Below are positions 34,722 through 44,300 of a stretch of DNA of 64,000 bases, piece after piece (position 1 is the first letter of the stretch; every line of letters starts with the position of its first letter). Source of the DNA: Poriferisodalis sp965262965 (lineage in GTDB: Bacteria; Actinomycetota; Acidimicrobiia; Acidimicrobiales; Poriferisodalaceae). Position numbers and translations under genes: made by a program. The notes below the pieces were generated by a model that was not told the DNA's origin, did not search any database, and worked only from the letters and a program-made list of their open reading frames with translations. The DNA is taken from the NCBI RefSeq assembly GCF_965262965.1, contig NZ_OZ253573.1, positions 2,976,001 through 3,040,000 of the forward strand, given 5' to 3'.

Positions 34722-34945
34722 CAGACCTCCATGATGTTGTTACCCGTGGCCAACAATCTGGCGTGTAGTGAGCGGGTGCAAAGGTTTTCGCGACACTGTC
34801 TCGTTAGGCGAGTGTAGGAGGCCGTTGTGGGCCTCGGTGAAGGTTCGCCGGGTTGGGGTTTGGTGGGAGAGCGCGAAGACGAAGTTTGCGGGGCGTGAAA
34901 CGCCCTGGATCTTGGTCTGTAACGGGTCTTGCGGAGGTGGGTGTT

Positions 34946-35340
34946 GGATTCTGGGCCCTTCGCGTTTTTGTGGGATGGGCTGCTGGTTTCGACGGGGTTG
35001 ACTATGTCACGAGGAGTCCTCGGGCTTCGAAGTTGGCGTAGTTGGTGAAGCCGTGTGCGCTGCGGCGCAGGACTTGGAGCAGGTTGTTGGTTCTTTCGAT
35101 GCCTCCGTTGCTGGGCCGCCCGGTGTGGTGCCAGGCGAGGATCTCGTTGGACCACGCCAAGAAGGTGTCGACGGTGTCGCTGAACTCGGGTAGCAGCCCG
35201 GTGCCGTAGATGTCGGCGAACCGGTCGAGTGCTGCCATGGCGGCGTCGTGGTCGTCGGCGAGATAGAGCCCGAGCAACTCGCCGAGCGCTTCCCAGGTCC
35301 CCACCACCAGCCGCTCGGGCGTGTCAACGAGCACCCCGAG
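34946..35340 (-). mobile_element. ISL3 remnant with large internal deletion (copy 4)
   Basis: An ISL3 end (CCTTCGCGTTTTTGTGGGAT-like) at about 34954 is followed by the C-terminal transposase codons NEILAWHHTGRPSNGGIERT and RRSAHGFTNYANFEARGLL. At about 35300 this joins a piece of the N-terminus (LVDTPERLVV), so some 250 residues are missing. It keeps the Glu that the other copies have as Asp (GGIERTN versus GRIDRTN). Cut on its far side by the IS1182 element. Confidence 0.75.
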
Positions 35341-37009
35341 GAGACTGCTGATTTATTGGGCGCGATTTCCGCGTGCGGGGTGGGGGCGCGCGGGACAATG
35401 TCGGGGTGCAGGGCTCAGCGGTTCAGGATCGGGTGTTGTTGGACGCGGCGGCGGTGTGCGGGCATCTTGTGCCGCCGGGGTCGGTGTATGCGCTGTTGGC
35501 CGAGCATCGTGGCCGGCTGTTCGGTGACGAGTTGTTCGAGGATCTGTTCGGGTCGGGTCGGGGCCGTCCGTCGGTGCCGGGCGAGGTGATCGCTGCGGTG
35601 ATGGTGCTGCAGGCTCTCGAGGGCCTGTCGGACCGTGAGGCGTGTCGGCGGTTGCAGACCGATGTGGGGTGGAAGGCCGCGGCAGGGCTGGCGCTGACCG
35701 AGGCGGCGTTCCATCCCACGGTTTTGACTCTGTGGCGCAACAAGCTGCGCGCGAGCGGCCGCCCGGATCGGGTGTTCGACGCGGTGCGCGAGCTGATCGC
35801 TGTGACGGGCGCTGTGGCTGGCAGCGCTCGGCGGGTGCTCGATTCCACGGTGCTCGACGACGCTGTGGCCCGTCAGGACACTGTGACGATGGTGACGAAC
35901 CAGATCCGGCGGGTCCGCAGGCTGGTTCCCGAACTGGGCGAGGTGCCGGTGCGCGAACGCAATCTGGGCCCGGCCGCGCCGGTGGTGGACTGGTGCGATC
36001 CCGCCGACGCCGAGCGGCTGGTGTCCGAGCTGGTCGACGACGCTGTGGAACTGGCTGCGGCTGCGGCGGATCTCGATCTCGACGCTGCTCAGGCCGACGC
36101 GGTGGGCCTGTTGGGGCTGGTCGCGGGCCAAGACGTGGAGCCCGCCGGGGGGCCGGGACGGTGGCGGATCGCCCGCGGCACCGCGAAGGGCCGGGTGATC
36201 AGCGTGGTGGATCCCGAGTCGCGTCACACCCACAAGACCTCTCACAGCTACCGCGACGGCTACAAGGCCCACATCGCGGCCGAGCCCGACACCGGGCTGG
36301 TCACCGCTGCTGATCTCACCGGCGGCGACGCCGGCGACGCGGACGCAGCGATGGGGCTGCTCGACGGCGAGCCCGCCGGCACCACGGTGCTCGCCGACAG
36401 CGCTTATGGCACCGGGCAGCTTCGCGCCGATCTCGTCGAGCGCGCCATGGACGCGGTGATCAAGCCGCCGCCGCTGAGCGTCGCCGTCGAGGGCGGCTAC
36501 AGCATCGACGCCGACACAGGCGAGTTCTCCGGCACCGTGGCCTGCCCCGAAGGCCACACCGTGCACATCACCCCCAAAGGCAACGCCCGCTTCGGCCGAC
36601 ACTGCGCCCGATGCCCCCAACGCGACCGCTGCACCACCGCCGAGAACGGACGCGTCATCAAGATCCACCCCCACCACGAACTGCTCAAAGCAGCACGCGT
36701 CCAAGCCCGCACCGACCGGTTCCAGCACCAATACCGCACCGTGCGGCCCATGGCCGAAAGAACCATCGCGTGGATCGTGCGCCGCAACCGAAGATGCCCC
36801 TACCTCGGCACCGCCAACAACCGGCACTGGCTGCGGCTGCGCGCCGCAGCAGTCAACCTCCAACGCCTCACCAGCCTCGGACTCCACCACAACGGCACCA
36901 CCTGGGCCATCACCTGACCCAACCCCCACCGACAAGCCGAACCCGCAGCCCACAACCGAACCCCGCCGCGCCCCAACCCACGACCACAGCCCAACCAAGC
37001 CCAAGACAC
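35341..37009 (+). mobile_element. IS1182-family insertion sequence (left end approximate)
   Basis: Imperfect inverted ends are visible: CTGATTTATTGGGC near 35350 and, reversed from the right edge, GTGTCTTGGGCTTGG ending at about 37009. The right end abuts the IS3 terminal repeat at 37010 without spacer. One intact transposase gene. Confidence 0.65.
35406..36917 (+). CDS. IS1182-family transposase
   Basis: About 503 residues from GTG 35406. The N-terminal helical part has VPGEVIAAVMVLQALEGLSD, typical of IS1182. The DDE core has RRVLDSTVLDDAVA (first Asp), HSYRDGYKAHIAAEPDTGL, VLADSAYGTGQLR (second Asp) and the Glu in RPMAERTIAWIVRRN. A Cys cluster (HCARCPQRDRC) near residue 410 is the usual IS1182 zinc-like insert. 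No stop or frameshift, so the gene appears functional. Confidence 0.9.
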   Translation: MQGSAVQDRVLLDAAAVCGHLVPPGSVYALLAEHRGRLFGDELFEDLFGSGRGRPSVPGEVIAAVMVLQALEGLSDREACRRLQTDVGWKAAAGLALTEAAFHPTVLTLWRNKLRASGRPDRVFDAVRELIAVTGAVAGSARRVLDSTVLDDAVARQDTVTMVTNQIRRVRRLVPELGEVPVRERNLGPAAPVVDWCDPADAERLVSELVDDAVELAAAAADLDLDAAQADAVGLLGLVAGQDVEPAGGPGRWRIARGTAKGRVISVVDPESRHTHKTSHSYRDGYKAHIAAEPDTGLVTAADLTGGDAGDADAAMGLLDGEPAGTTVLADSAYGTGQLRADLVERAMDAVIKPPPLSVAVEGGYSIDADTGEFSGTVACPEGHTVHITPKGNARFGRHCARCPQRDRCTTAENGRVIKIHPHHELLKAARVQARTDRFQHQYRTVRPMAERTIAWIVRRNRRCPYLGTANNRHWLRLRAAAVNLQRLTSLGLHHNGTTWAIT

Positions 37010-37063
37010 TGAATCGCCCTGGGTTGGTTGAAGGCTCCTGATCTTGGATACGAGGATGGAGTC

Positions 37064-37381
37064 ATGCCACATGAGATGTCGCCTGGGAAGCCGACGACGC
37101 GTCGGTACAGCGAGGCGGAAAAGGAGCGTGCTGTGCGTGCTGTGCGTCAGCTCCGCAAGGAGCTGGGCACCGATCACGGGACGGCGGGGCGGGTCGCGGC
37201 CCAGTTGGGGATCGGGGTGGAGTCGCTGCGGTCGTGGGTGCGCCAAGCCGAGATCGATGCTGGGTTGCGCCCTGGTGTGAACAGCGAGCAGGCTGAGCGG
37301 ATCAAGGCGCTGGAGGCCGAGAACCGGGAGCTGCGTCGGGCGAACGAGATCTTGGGCAAGGCGTCGGCTTTTTTCGCGTAA
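37064..37381 (+). CDS. IS3 OrfA (HTH transposase subunit)
   Basis: A 105-residue protein from ATG 37064: a helix-turn-helix with GRVAAQLGIGVESLRSWVRQ, followed by a leucine-zipper helix (ERIKALEAENRELRRANEIL) and the common end KASAFFA. OrfA binds the IS ends. It ends at TAA 37379-37381. The following orfB frame is in the same phase as orfA, so one stop codon separates them, unlike the usual -1 offset; a one-base change near the T6 run at 37370 would explain it. Confidence 0.85.
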   Translation: MPHEMSPGKPTTRRYSEAEKERAVRAVRQLRKELGTDHGTAGRVAAQLGIGVESLRSWVRQAEIDAGLRPGVNSEQAERIKALEAENRELRRANEILGKASAFFA

Positions 37382-38005
37382 GGGGCTCGACCGCCCACTG
37401 AGGTGACGGTGTCGTTCGTCGACGCTCATCGTGGCGAGCTCGGGGTCGAGCCCATCTGCACTGCGCTGGGGGTGGCCCCGAGCACGTACTACGCGGCCAA
37501 GCGCCGCGAGCGCGAGCCGTCCGCGCGGGCGGTCTCGGACGCGGTGTGGATGCCGATCTTGTTGGCGTTGTGGGTCGCGAACCGCAAGGTCTACGGGGCA
37601 CGCAAGCTCTGGAAGGCCGCCCGGCGCGCGGGTCACGAGATCGGCCGGGACCAGGTTGCCCGGCTGATGCGTGAGCTGGGCGTACGCGGCGTCAGCCGGC
37701 GGCGCAAGATGTTCACCACGCGTCAGGATCCTGACGCGGTTCGCGCTCCCGACCTGGTCAACCGCGACTTCACTGCGGATCGGCCCGACGCGTTGTGGGT
37801 GACCGATCTCACCTATGTCGCGACCCGGGCAGGCATGGCCTATGTGTGCTTCATCGTGGACGCGTTCTCCCGCCGCATCGTGGGCTGGCGCGTCGCTTCG
37901 CACATGCGCACCGAGATGGTCCTCGACGCATTGGAGATGGCCCGCCGCTCACGCGGCAACCGCCGCCTGGTCGGGCTCGTGGCACACTCCGACGCCGGAT
38001 CGCAA

Positions 38006-39462
38006 GCCGGATTCAACCGGTCGTCGCAACACCTCGATGATGGAGGTGTCGGTGATGGCGACGATGCGGGAGCGCCAGCGCGAGGTCCAGCTGTATCGGG
38101 GTCAGATCCCGTCGCCGGGGCGTCCGACAGTCGCGTGGCGGCAGGACCGGGTTCGGTTCTGGGCGGCGATCGCCGACGGCGACAAGACCGGGGACGCGGC
38201 GGCACAAGCGGGGGTGTCATCCCCCGTTGGGTTCCGGTGGTTCCGTCACGCTGGCGGGGTGAACCCATGTTTGTCCCCGACGGTGTCGGGCCGGTTTCTG
38301 TCGTTTGCCGAGCGTGAGGACATCGCGTTGTTCCGGGCCCAGGGCCTCGGTGTGCGTGAGATCGCCCGCAGGCTCGATCGCAGCCCGTCGACGATCTCGC
38401 GGGAGCTTCGCCGCAACGCGTCGACGAGAACATTCCGGCTCGAGTACAAAGCGACGATCGCGCAGTGGCACGCAGAGCGGCGCGCTCGTCGTCCGAGGCC
38501 AGCGAAGCTCGCCAGCAATGATCGGCTTCGCAGCTATGTGGCTGAGCGGCTCTCGGGCGCGGTTCGGGCGCCCGGCGGTCGCGCCTTGGGGCCTGAGGGC
38601 CCGAAGTGGCAGGGCCGCAACAAGCCCCATCGTGGGGACCGCAGCTGGGTGCAGGGCTGGAGTCCCGAGCAGATCTCGAACCGGCTGCGTGTCGATTTCC
38701 CCGATGATGAGTCCATGCGCATCAGCCACGAGGCCATCTATCAGGCGCTCTACGTCGAAGGCCGGGGTGCGCTCAAGCGTGAGCTGGTCGCGTGCCTGCG
38801 CTCGGGGAGGGCTCTGAGGGTTCCTCGGGCCCGAGCCCGCCAGACCGCCTGGGCCCATGTCACCCCGGAGGTGATGATCAGCGAACGACCCGCCGAGGTC
38901 GAAGACCGGGCCGTGCCCGGACATTGGGAAGGCGATCTGGTGATCGGTCTGAAGCGCTCAGCGATCGGCACCCTTGTCGAGCGCACCACCCGCTTCACGA
39001 TGCTGATCCACCTGCCACGCGAACACGGCTACGGCGTCGTCCCTCGCACCAAGAACGGGCCAGCCCTCGCCGGCTACGGCGCTATCACCATGAAGAACGC
39101 TCTCGCAGCATCGATGACCACACTGCCCGAGCAGCTGCGCCGCTCGGTGACCTGGGACCGCGGCAAGGAGCTCTCCGCGCACGCTGCATTCACCGTCGAG
39201 ACCGACATCGCGGTCTACTTCGCCGACCCGAAGAGCCCCTGGCAGCGCGGCACCAACGAGAACACCAACGGACTGCTGCGCCAATACTTCCCCAACCGCA
39301 CCGACCTAACCCGATGGACCAGCGAAGAGATCGACGCCGTCGCCGCGACCATCAACACCCGGCCACGCAAGACCCTCGGATGGAAGACCCCAGCAGAAGC
39401 CCTCGACGAACATCTACGCTCGCTACAACAACCCGGTGTTGCGACCACCGATTGAATCCAGC
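38006..39462 (+). mobile_element. IS30-family insertion sequence, 3-bp TSD
   Basis: Terminal repeats GCCGGATTCAACCGGTCGTC at the left and, reversed, GCTGGATTCAATCGGTGGTC at the right, continuing CGCAACACC in both. Target duplication CAA at 38003-38005 and 39463-39465. Inserted in IS3 orfB. Confidence 0.92.
38055..39455 (+). CDS. IS30-family transposase
   Basis: About 466 residues, ATG 38055 with GGAGG eight bases upstream. The N-terminal part has a helix-turn-helix (GLGVREIARRLDRSPSTISR) that binds the ends. The DDE core shows GHWEGDLVIG (first Asp), VTWDRGKELS (second Asp) and the Glu in GTNENTNGLLRQYFP, followed by the family end NTRPRKTLGWKTPAEAL. All three catalytic residues are present and the frame is intact, so this is probably an active element. 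Confidence 0.92.
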   Translation: MATMRERQREVQLYRGQIPSPGRPTVAWRQDRVRFWAAIADGDKTGDAAAQAGVSSPVGFRWFRHAGGVNPCLSPTVSGRFLSFAEREDIALFRAQGLGVREIARRLDRSPSTISRELRRNASTRTFRLEYKATIAQWHAERRARRPRPAKLASNDRLRSYVAERLSGAVRAPGGRALGPEGPKWQGRNKPHRGDRSWVQGWSPEQISNRLRVDFPDDESMRISHEAIYQALYVEGRGALKRELVACLRSGRALRVPRARARQTAWAHVTPEVMISERPAEVEDRAVPGHWEGDLVIGLKRSAIGTLVERTTRFTMLIHLPREHGYGVVPRTKNGPALAGYGAITMKNALAASMTTLPEQLRRSVTWDRGKELSAHAAFTVETDIAVYFADPKSPWQRGTNENTNGLLRQYFPNRTDLTRWTSEEIDAVAATINTRPRKTLGWKTPAEALDEHLRSLQQPGVATTD

Positions 39463-39811
39463 CAATTCACGTCGCTGCGATTCACCGAACGCCTCGACGA
39501 GATCGGCGCCCGCCCCAGCATCGGCACCGTCGCCGATTCCTATGACAACGCCTTGGCCGAGACGACCAACGGTCTCTACAAGGCCGAATGCGCCTACGGG
39601 CCCGACACACACGGCTGGCACGACGTCGACCAGCTCGAACTCGCCACCCTGGGCTGGGTGCACTGGTTCAACCAGCAACGGCTCCACGGCCACTGCAACG
39701 ACACCCCGCCCGCAGAATTCGAAGCAGCGTTCTACGCTGCCCACAAGACCACCCCAGCCGGGGCTGGAAAACCAAACCAATGAGTCTCCAACAAAGCCAG
39801 AGCGGTTCAGC

Positions 39812-41151
39812 CCTTCGTCTTTTGTTGGGATGAGGGTGGGTTGAGGGTCCGCTCGTAAGGGTCGAGGCCCTGGGGGGATCGGTGTTTGCGACGCCGAACC
39901 CTGGAGGGCCTCGATGAAGCGTGATGTTATGTCGGTGCGGCTGTGGCTGCCGCGCATCAAAGTGGAGGGGATCGTCGTCGACGCGCCGGAGCAGCTGGTG
40001 GTGCGGGTGTGCTCGACGGTTCGCCGCCCCGGATGCCCCGCTTGCGGGACCCCGAGCGGGAAGGTTCATGACCGCCGTGACAACAAGATCCGCGACTTGG
40101 AGGTGTCGGGGCGGCCGGTGACGCTGGCGTGGGATCGGCGGCGGCTGGTGTGCGCGCCGTGCGGGCGGCGTTTCGTCGAGGACCATCGGGCGTTCGAGGG
40201 ATCAGTCACGGCGCGTCTGGCGCGGCGTCTGGTGGCCGATGCGCGGGCGATGACGGTCAACGCGGCAGCGAAGCGCCACAAGGTTGGCTGGAAGCTGGTC
40301 AACGCGCTGGTCGTCGCCTGGGCGGAGCTGGTCGGCGATCATCGCCGGCGGCGCAGATGCCGGGTGCTGCTGGTCGATGAGACCTCGATCCGCAAGCGGC
40401 ACCGCTACGTGACGGTGATCGTCAACGGCGACACCGGCGAGGTGCTCGCCATGGTGCCCCACCGCGATGCCCAGGCGCTGTCGGGGTTTCTGGCCGCGCA
40501 AGGGCCCCGATGGTGCAAAGCCGTGAAGGTCGTGGTGTCCGACGGCTCCAAGGCGTACAAGGCCGCGATCGAGGTGCGGCTCGGCCACGCCCGCCATGTG
40601 CTGGACCGGTACCGGGTCATCAGATGGTTCGCGGCGGGGCTCACCGCGGTGCGCCGCGACATCCAGCGCCGACCCGAGGGCTCAGTGCCCGCGTTCGACC
40701 GCGACGTGTTCAGGTCCAGGTTCTTGCTGATGCGCCGACCCGACAAGCTCGACCCGGCCGAGCAGAAACGGCTCGACAAGCTGTTCGCTGCGGACCCCAG
40801 GCTGCGGACCGCGTGGGAAGCGCTCGGCGAGCTGCACAACCTGTACCTCGCCGACGACAGCGACGGCGCCCTCGAAGCGCTCGACCGGTTCGCGGACATC
40901 TACCGCACCGGGCAGATCCCAGAGTTCAGCGACACCGTCGACACCTTCCTCGCATGGCACGACCAGATACTCGACTGGCACCACGCCGGGCGGCCCAGCA
41001 ACGGCCGCATCGACCGAACCAACAACCTGCTCCAGGTCCTGCGCCGCAAAGCCCACGGCTTCACCAACTACACCAACTTCGAAGCCCGCGGACTCCTCCT
41101 AACATGAACACCGCCGAGCCCAGCAGCCCGAATCCCAAAAAAAGACGAAGG
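39812..41151 (+). mobile_element. ISL3-family insertion sequence, copy 3 (apparently intact)
   Basis: Inverted repeats CCTTCGTCTTTTGTTGGGAT at 39812 and, with one mismatch, reversed at 41132-41151. It begins two bases after the IS3 right end. No 8-bp target duplication, so the neighbouring elements were joined by rearrangement. Confidence 0.88.
39914..41107 (+). CDS. ISL3 transposase (intact copy)
   Basis: A 397-residue protein from ATG 39914. Zinc ribbon: Cys41-x-x-Cys44 and Cys80-x-x-Cys83. DDE core: Asp155 in LLVDETSIRKRH, Asp210 in VVVSDGSKAYKAA. In the third position the family Glu is replaced by Asp in NGRIDRTNNLLQV, as in copies 1 and 2; the remnant at 34946-35340 has Glu. It is the only full-length ISL3 frame in the window and would supply any transposase acting on the other three copies. 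Confidence 0.88.
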   Translation: MKRDVMSVRLWLPRIKVEGIVVDAPEQLVVRVCSTVRRPGCPACGTPSGKVHDRRDNKIRDLEVSGRPVTLAWDRRRLVCAPCGRRFVEDHRAFEGSVTARLARRLVADARAMTVNAAAKRHKVGWKLVNALVVAWAELVGDHRRRRRCRVLLVDETSIRKRHRYVTVIVNGDTGEVLAMVPHRDAQALSGFLAAQGPRWCKAVKVVVSDGSKAYKAAIEVRLGHARHVLDRYRVIRWFAAGLTAVRRDIQRRPEGSVPAFDRDVFRSRFLLMRRPDKLDPAEQKRLDKLFAADPRLRTAWEALGELHNLYLADDSDGALEALDRFADIYRTGQIPEFSDTVDTFLAWHDQILDWHHAGRPSNGRIDRTNNLLQVLRRKAHGFTNYTNFEARGLLLT

Positions 41152-41370
41152 CTCACAAACGATGACACGGGACACACACCACCAACGAGGAGAACCGATC
41201 CGCGAGGCCCGCCGCCAAGGCCTCCAACGAGCCCGATCACGACGGCTCGACCACAACCGCCGGACCACCAACAACAACCCCGAGAACACAGCATGACTTG
41301 GTTCATTTCCCAGCCAAACTCCGCGAAAGAGCCAGACGCACCTCATGCTCGAGGTAGAGAAATATCTTCG
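41152..41370. other. Non-coding gap between ISL3 and the STAND gene
   Basis: About 220 bases with a short plus-strand frame (ATG 41162, about 44 codons, Arg-rich) that lacks a ribosome site. Nothing else supported. Confidence 0.4.
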
Positions 41371-44300
41371 TCATTCACGCAGTAGAAGTTCGATCGCTAC
41401 TTGCGCGTTGATATCCCACTGCAGGGCCAGGAGCCTCGCGCCGACGAAATTCGTGAAGTGTTCTGTCTCTTCTTGTTGGGCAACACCGAGGGCGATTTGC
41501 TCGGCGAAACTCCTGCCCACGTGTGTGCCATTGCCTTCGGTTTGGATCTGGTGTGCGAGTGACGTCAGGTATGCCATCAACGTTTCGATGAGTGCGTCCG
41601 GGCGCAATTCGGCGAGCCGTTTCCATGCTGACTCCAACTGAGACGCGGCGGCCTCGGCTGCTTCCTGAGCGATGTGGTGCTCTTGCTGATCCTCGGGGAG
41701 GAGTTGGATTCCCGAAAGCGTCTGGAGCGCGTTGTGGGCCTCCGTGAAGGTATCCGCGAGTTCGCTGGGATGGGGATCAGGCAGCAGCGCCGCCCACTCG
41801 CCGAGGTCGAGCGCCGGGTACAGAGAACTGCCGAGTCTCATAGTGAGGTTCGGTATTGGACGACCATTGCGGAGCGGTATCAGCAGGTAGGCCTCGATGA
41901 TCGGCTGCTGGGCGGATAGTGCTGTTTCGAGCGTTGAGACAGCATCCGGCCACTCTGGGAGGGAGGGGATTTCGACGGTGATGGCGAGGTCAAGCAGAAC
42001 TGATGGTTCTTGCGGACGTGTGACGATTGACGTTCGTATGCCCGCGGCGTCGCAGGCTCTTCGTACTGCATCGCGCCGTTCTCCGATATAGCGCTCTTCG
42101 TGCTGCCGACAGGTATCGCCTGCCCGTTGGAGCGCTTGCGTTGTACCTATGGAGCGTGCAATTTGGGCGAGCTGGGTGACGTTGGTGCGGCCGATAGCCA
42201 TCTCGTGGACGACGGCGTAGATGTCCAGCAGCACGTCACGCAGTCGGTCGAGGCTTGACGGGTGCCCGTTGATGCCGAGCAGTCGCCATGGTTGGTTGAT
42301 GGCGCCTTCGAGGTGTTTACCGATCACGGTGTCGGCGATATAGGCCGCCAGTGTCCGGTACTCGTCCGGCTGTTGGAGTCTCCGGAAGACGTTGCCTGTC
42401 AAGTCGGTGATCAGCGCGGAGAGATCGTCTGTCGTGATAGCGGTTGCTTGCTCGGATATTGTTGTGTCACCGAGTTCGATCGTTCCCAGTGCTGGCCGGA
42501 TAGATCGTCCGCCTTCGTGGAGCTTGGCGATCTTCCCAGTGAGGCCTTTAAGTCCGCGACGGGCGAGCTGACCAGTGATGAGTCGCGTGCCGATTTCGTA
42601 GGTCAAATCGGCGGCCTGCCCGAGCAGAGGTCGTGCGGAGTTCAGCCGGACCGTGTCTGTCTCGCCCAGCAGCGTGAGCGCCACCCGGGTCTGGGCCTGG
42701 TTCCAAGCGGTCGCGGATGCTGAGTGGTCGTACTCGCGCTGGAGTTCGCTGATTCCGTGAACAAGGCCGTTGATGCGTATCTCCTGTCCACCGGGCAGGA
42801 GTGCTTGAATGTTGACCGACTCGATGCGAGGCAGGCATCGAAGCAGAAGCTGCCCGAGAGCGACAGCTGCTTCGCGTGGGTCGTCCTGGACCGCGTCTGA
42901 GACATGCAGGAACCGACCGAATGCGAGCGCGTTGCCATCTTCTGTTCTGACGTCGAGCTCGGTGATCCACGGATTCTGAGCGCGTATCCGTCGGAGAACG
43001 GCATCTTCGCCTCCCATCAGTTCAACAAGCGATTCGGCGAGCGTTTTATTGCAGGAACGGGCGGCGGCGAGGCACTCGGCGAGCGCGTTGACCGGTGCCG
43101 ATCTCAGGGCGTGCAACAGCGGGCACGATTCATTCACGGTCGTTTTCACGGCGCAGCTGAGCACAGAGTCGGCATCCTTGAGAACCGCGAGCATCTGGGT
43201 GGCCTCGTCAACGTCGCCCGTTGACGACAAGAGGTCAGCGATACCGGCCGTGCCGACGCGCGCAATCAGCGCTTCTGGGGAAGACCGCCCGCCTGTTGCT
43301 TCCATCGCTTGCTGTGCTTCGCGCAGTTGGGCTGGGAGGAAGTCTGGAAGCCTCAAGCCTGCAGAGGTGAAGCCGAACAGCAGCGTCCAGCATGAAGCTG
43401 GGACCTCATGCAGATCGGCGATCTCTTTCCAAGTCCATGCAAGTTCGTAGGAGTCAGCGAGGCGAAGACCATAGAGACACGCCGTGATGCGGACCATCGA
43501 CGGCTGCTCGGCGCTAGCGGCGTCGATGACGACATCTCGCGCAGCAGGAATGTCGCGCAGCAGACTGGCGACGAAGCGATGGATCTGCGGTGTCGGGATC
43601 AGCCCGATAACTCGCTTGATAGTGCTCAAGATGTCGGGCGGAGGCTGAGCGTGAACCGCCTCGCTGATGGCTGTTGAGCGCAGTCGGTGCAGGCCCGACA
43701 TGACACCGTCGTGCTCAGTGACCAGGTGTTCATCGGCGAGCCGGCTGATCGCCTCGCGGACTTCGAACACTGTGGCTCCGCACGCAGCGACGACATCGTT
43801 GGTTGAGATCGCCGCTGACCATCTGTCGGCGACTGAGACGAGGCTCAGCACGTCGAGTTCGAGATGACGGTGCTCTGCGATGCGTCGCCGGATCTGGTCG
43901 CCGATGACATCGTCCAGTCGTTGTCCGCGGGTCAGCAAGTGCGTGAACTCCAGCGTGAGGCCGTCGGCTTGGTCGAGCGCCTCGGCCCAGTGAGGGGCGG
44001 TCGTCACGCCGCGGCGCACGAGGCCATCAAAGATGGTCTTTGCCGCGGTCTCATCGAGCCGTACTTCGATCGTCGCGCAATTGGAAAGGTCGCCAAGAGT
44101 CATCAGATCTTCCGAGCGCGCTGAAGCCACCAGCAACAAACCGGGAACCGCCGATGCCTCGGCCCGTAGCCGGGCCCAGGCACTCAGACCATCCGCCCCA
44201 GCAGCGTCGACCAAGAACGCGACCGGTGTCTCCTGGTTCACGTCATATGCGCGGGCGAGGCGGATCAGATGCGGAACGTCTTCCTCGGCGAGGCGGCGCA

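Larger units (their letters stand above)
37403..39783 (+). pseudogene. IS3 OrfB (DDE transposase) interrupted by IS30
   Basis: The 5' piece (37403-38005) has FVDAHRGELGVEPICTALG, the first Asp in ALWVTDLTYVATRAG and the second in VGLVAHSDAGSQ. The 3' piece (39466-39783) continues with FTSLRFTERLDEIGARPSIG and the catalytic Glu in DNALAETTNGLYKAE, and ends at 39783. Joining Q and F across the insert restores the family sequence GSQFTSLRF, which proves a simple insertion with a three-base duplication (CAA). Not functional while the insert is in place. Confidence 0.88.
37010..39809 (+). mobile_element. IS3-family element split by an IS30 insertion
   Basis: Inverted repeats TGAATCGCCCTGG at 37010 and TGAACCGCTCTGG (reversed) ending at 39809. 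Contains orfA, and orfB in two pieces separated by the IS30 element 38006-39462. Without the insert and its CAA duplication the element would be about 1.34 kb. Confidence 0.85.

Noticed and set aside
35415..37004. A 529-codon minus-strand frame over the IS1182 transposase
   Set aside because: Antisense shadow; the plus strand carries all IS1182 catalytic motifs.
41162..41296. Small Arg-rich gene after ISL3 copy 3
   Set aside because: No ribosome site and biased composition; most likely non-coding.
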